A stretch of 64,000 nucleotides of DNA, taken from Phycisphaerales bacterium (GTDB lineage Bacteria > Planctomycetota > Phycisphaerae > Phycisphaerales > UBA1924). Numbering within the stretch: the stretch's first letter is position 1; every line of letters starts with the position of its first letter. The notes under the pieces were generated by a model, which was given only the letters and a program-made list of their open reading frames with translations, ran no database searches and had not been told where the DNA came from. Position numbers and translations under genes: made by a program. Positions 61,391-64,000 of this stretch are shown here, piece by piece. The stretch is from assembly GCA_028279375.1 (NCBI GenBank), contig JANQNW010000018.1:1-64000 (forward strand), in the 5' to 3' direction.

Positions 61391-63313
61391 ATGCGTCACG
61401 TTGAGGAGCGTGTCGACTCTCTCAATCGACTTCCCCGACCTTGGCGGGTCGCGGCGCTTGCCGACACGCTTCGACATGCCGGCGATGATGAAGTCGCCTG
61501 TCTTGCGCGGACTCTCCTCGCTGAACTCGAAGGTCTCCCAGCGCGCTCCGTGCTCCTGCGTCGAGCCGATCGAGATCGCCTGATCTCGCGGGCGACGATG
61601 GCATTTGTTGAATCATGGGCCCGATTGACGCCGCAAACGAGAGCCGAGATTCGTCAGATCGCGGGGGACCGACTGACGCGAACACTCCATGAGATGGTCG
61701 GAGCCGATGAGGATCGCCTCAGAGAGGCGGCAGCCTTGGCGACACCGGACATGGGCTCGCCAGCCGCGATCGCTGACCTTCCAAGGTTGCTCCTCGACGA
61801 GAATCCCGAGGTCGTGCTCGCAGCGGAATCCGCTTTCGTTGAGATCAGCGGTTCGAACACATCGACAGGTGCGCTCGATGCGGCGTTTGATGAAGCGCTG
61901 GTGGCCGCCGCTCGCTCGTATCCGGAGCACCGGCGGCGAGGCGTGATGTATGCGATCGCCAGAGTCGCGACCAGCCCGGGTCCGGCCGTCGGCGCCTGGC
62001 TGCGGGATGGACGCGAGCCGGGGCATATGGCGCTCCGGGCGGTCATTCGTCAGGCGACAGATCCAGGAACTCGTGGCGATTGCATGCGCTGGCTCGGCAG
62101 CGACGCGCTCGCCCCTGCAGCGATCGATCGACTCACGAGGCCCGGAGGGCCTGCCGAGCATGAGGCCGCGCTCAGTCAGTGGCACCTGTTGCTCGTCCCT
62201 TCCCGGCGTGCGCGGCTCAGGACCCTCGACCGCCCTCGTGATGTTCTACCGCCCCAGGAGATTGTCGGATCGCTCTCCGACGCCGCACGGCGCGGACGAC
62301 TCGAGATGCTCAGAGCATTGAGGATCGGCGTCGAGCAGCGCGCCGCGGTGATCGCGGATGCGCTCGGAGATCCAAACTCGTGCAATCGGCACGCGTCCGT
62401 TCGACTGCTCGCTGAGCGGCTTGAGCGGGACTCCGCCGCGAGAGGGGCGCTCGCGGATTTTATGTTCGACGCAGATCCGCGCATCGCCGGAACCGCGCTC
62501 CTCGCGGCGACGTGCAACGAGGCGACCCCGAGTGTCGCTCAACTCCACGCACTGGAACGCAGCGCCTCCGCGAGGATTCGATCTCTCGCTGGTCGATTGA
62601 TGGAGAACTCCGGACCATGGCGGCGCACTCTGCCAATGAGCCGTAGAGCGATCGCGGGTCTCCTCATCCTTCGAGACGACGCCCGGGGATTTCTCGTCGA
62701 GGCTCGGCGCCGTCTGCAATCGCGTGAGGTTGAGGTTGTTCAGGACGCTGTTCTACTGTGCGAGCGTCTCAGAATACTGCCTGAGGTTGAGCTGGAGCTT
62801 CTCGCCGCCATTGCATCGGAAGACGCTCATGTCGTCGCGACGGTCATGCGAGCGCTTCGACATGTTGAGACATCCGCATCGCTCTCCGCGCGACTGGCAG
62901 GTCTTGAACACCACGATGCGCGCGTGCGGGCGAACGCGGTCGAGGCGCTTGCGGACGTGGATGCTCTTCGAAGCCTGATGGACGGTCTCTTCGAGGACAA
63001 GGCCGGCCGCGTTCGCGCGAACGCGATCCGAGTCGGGCTTGCAAGCGACTCGCCCGAGATTCCCGCTCGCGCCCTCGCGGAGATGCTGAGTGATCGACGA
63101 GTTGATCATCGGGATTCCGCGCTCTGGGTCGTCGAGAGGCTCGGTCGGGCAGAACTCGCCGAGCGCGTTGCAGAGATCGCCAGAGATGATGAGTACGAGC
63201 CCACACAGGCACGGGCAAGGCGATGCGCCCGAAGGCTCCTCGCCACGATGAGAGCGGATTGGTCGTCACCGGTCGACGTGACACCAGCGCTCGTTGGCGT
63301 AGCGGCCGTCTAA
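61391..63313 (+). CDS. Large HEAT-repeat-like protein
   Basis: The frame opens at 61052 but ATG 61391, with GGGAGG at 61375-61380, is preferred. It gives 640 residues, almost entirely alpha-helical and rich in Arg, Ala, Leu and Glu. Repeating helical pairs resembling HEAT/PBS-lyase units are seen, for example DALGDPNSCNRHASVRLLAE, AIASEDAHVVATVMRALRHV and GLEHHDARVRANAVEALADV, ending with ALAEMLSDRRVDHRDSALWV. HEAT scaffolds bind proteins or nucleic acid. It leads an operon with a small membrane protein and shikimate kinase. The exact role is unknown. Confidence 0.75.
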   Translation: MRHVEERVDSLNRLPRPWRVAALADTLRHAGDDEVACLARTLLAELEGLPARSVLLRRADRDRLISRATMAFVESWARLTPQTRAEIRQIAGDRLTRTLHEMVGADEDRLREAAALATPDMGSPAAIADLPRLLLDENPEVVLAAESAFVEISGSNTSTGALDAAFDEALVAAARSYPEHRRRGVMYAIARVATSPGPAVGAWLRDGREPGHMALRAVIRQATDPGTRGDCMRWLGSDALAPAAIDRLTRPGGPAEHEAALSQWHLLLVPSRRARLRTLDRPRDVLPPQEIVGSLSDAARRGRLEMLRALRIGVEQRAAVIADALGDPNSCNRHASVRLLAERLERDSAARGALADFMFDADPRIAGTALLAATCNEATPSVAQLHALERSASARIRSLAGRLMENSGPWRRTLPMSRRAIAGLLILRDDARGFLVEARRRLQSREVEVVQDAVLLCERLRILPEVELELLAAIASEDAHVVATVMRALRHVETSASLSARLAGLEHHDARVRANAVEALADVDALRSLMDGLFEDKAGRVRANAIRVGLASDSPEIPARALAEMLSDRRVDHRDSALWVVERLGRAELAERVAEIARDDEYEPTQARARRCARRLLATMRADWSSPVDVTPALVGVAAV

Positions 63314-63325
63314 GCAAGGGGAGCA

Positions 63326-63748
63326 ATGATCGTGGTCACCCTCCTCAATATTCTCGCCATGGCGCCGCAGCGGATTCACCTCCTCGATCCGACCGGCGCG
63401 CCAGGATCGGGTGGGATCTCCCTCATCCGTCTCGTGGCTCTGGCGGCCGGGATCGTCTTGCTGGTCGCAGCCGGCCTGCTCTGGCTGCGCCTCGCTCGCA
63501 ACTGGATGGGTGGCGATCCATCAGCGCGCGCCTTCACGGCGCTGTGCCGCAGTCTCGGCGTCTCTAATGACCAGCGAGCGAGACTCAAGGAGATCGCCAC
63601 TGCTTCCGACCTGAGCCCGACAGCGTTGCTCTTCAGCGAGCATGCCTTCTTCCGTGCGTCGGAGCATCCTGGCGCCCCGCGTCTCGATCCTCGCGAACTC
63701 CTGGAACTCGAGAGCGCCGTCTTCAGGAAGCGAGTCGAGCGACCATGA
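63326..63748 (+). CDS. Small membrane protein of unknown function
   Basis: A 140-residue protein with one clear membrane helix (LIRLVALAAGIVLLVAAGLL, about residues 33-52) and a cytoplasmic part that is helical and rich in Arg and Leu. No conserved motif is recognised. It starts 12 bases after the HEAT-repeat gene and its stop overlaps the start of the shikimate kinase gene (ATG 63745), so it belongs to the same operon and may anchor the HEAT-repeat protein. Confidence 0.6.
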   Translation: MIVVTLLNILAMAPQRIHLLDPTGAPGSGGISLIRLVALAAGIVLLVAAGLLWLRLARNWMGGDPSARAFTALCRSLGVSNDQRARLKEIATASDLSPTALLFSEHAFFRASEHPGAPRLDPRELLELESAVFRKRVERP

Positions 63749-64000
63749 TGGGCGGGGGATCCCACGTTGTCCTCATCGGATTGCGTGGATCCGGCAAGTC
63801 CTCCGTCGGCCGACTCGTGTCGTCGGCGCTGCATCGGCCCTTCATCGATCTGGACGAGCTGACGTTGCAGGTACTGGGCGTCGAGTCAGTTCAACAAGCA
63901 TGGGATGATCTCGGCGAGCCTCGATTCAGGGAGGCCGAGTGCGTCGCGCTTGGGCGAGCGCTGGAAGTGGAGTCCCCCTCGATCATCGCATTGGGTGGAG
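63745..64000 (+). CDS. aroK: Shikimate kinase, 3' end beyond the right edge
   Basis: The visible 85 residues begin MMGGGSHVVLIGLRGSGKSS (P-loop GLRGSGKSS), then PFIDLDELTLQVLGVESVQQ, with the shikimate-binding Asp in IDLDE, then FREAECVAL (matching the FRxxE motif) and SIIALGG, where shikimate kinase has its GGG loop. It phosphorylates shikimate in the pathway to chorismate. The start overlaps the previous stop. The product is cut by the window end. Confidence 0.85.
   Translation, partial: MMGGGSHVVLIGLRGSGKSSVGRLVSSALHRPFIDLDELTLQVLGVESVQQAWDDLGEPRFREAECVALGRALEVESPSIIALGG

Noticed and set aside
61194-61583. A 129-codon plus-strand open frame overlapping the HEAT-repeat start
   Set aside because: It lies in another frame than the HEAT-repeat gene, overlaps its start, and shows no coding signs.

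Overview
The window is about 62-65% G+C (by eye) and almost fully coding. It most resembles a planctomycete of the Phycisphaerae. The strongest sign is a family of secreted proteins with dockerin-like C-terminal repeats of the form GDLDGDGxVGAxDLAxLLGxWG, found in two tandem paralogs (14802-16657) and inside an FG-GAP/UnbV protein (34558-36411). Sulfotransferases, a membrane pyrophosphatase and a complete leucine-degradation cluster fit that reading. The taxonomic call is inference. No tRNA, rRNA, CRISPR array, insertion sequence or phage gene was recognised. No gap between genes exceeds 300 bases.

Layout. 1-2556: GldA/GldF/GldG-type ABC exporter operon (minus), third gene cut by the left edge. 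2737-9534: a PAS-GAF-receiver protein, prmC, an unknown acidic protein, a glycogen-synthase-like glycosyltransferase, lipB and an M29 aminopeptidase. 9547-14773: lipoprotein SppA, divergent from a short division/cell-wall operon: rsmH, a LysM membrane protein, a small FtsL-like protein and a class B penicillin-binding protein. 14802-19466: dockerin-repeat paralogs, a DUF442-type phosphatase lipoprotein, asnS and a DUF1643 protein.

19447-34301 (mostly minus) is a branched-chain amino-acid catabolic region. In transcription order it holds a sensor kinase, a methylcrotonyl-CoA carboxylase beta-type subunit, HMG-CoA lyase, three crotonases, an acyl-CoA dehydrogenase, leucine dehydrogenase, and E1alpha, a FlbD-like small protein, E1beta and E2 of a branched-chain 2-oxoacid dehydrogenase. 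Together they would take leucine to acetoacetate and acetyl-CoA. The biotin-bearing carboxylase subunit and E3 are not in the window. 36416-43678 is a full Pho module (phoB, phoR, pstS, pstC, pstA, pstB, phoU), with a terminator-like hairpin and a 16-bp palindrome between pstS and pstC.

43806-50839: rsfS, a WaaP-like kinase with two sulfotransferases, a 907-residue K+-dependent-type membrane pyrophosphatase carrying an extra loop domain, ribosomal protein bS21 and a divergent NYN-domain RNase-like gene. 50800-57437: a small lipoprotein, citrate synthase with a clear promoter, a guaD-rhomboid-trpF operon, moaC and two unknown genes. 57465-64000: ileS behind a strong hairpin, an unknown 180-residue gene, and a HEAT-repeat/membrane-protein/shikimate-kinase operon cut by the right edge.

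No single cassette stands out as a new defence or mobile system. The most unusual items are the reduced division operon with an FtsL-like gene, the pyrophosphatase insertion, the crotonase that has lost both catalytic glutamates, the small gene inside the 2-oxoacid dehydrogenase operon, the GAF-receiver protein with a decayed histidine-kinase dimerisation region, and several structured non-coding elements.
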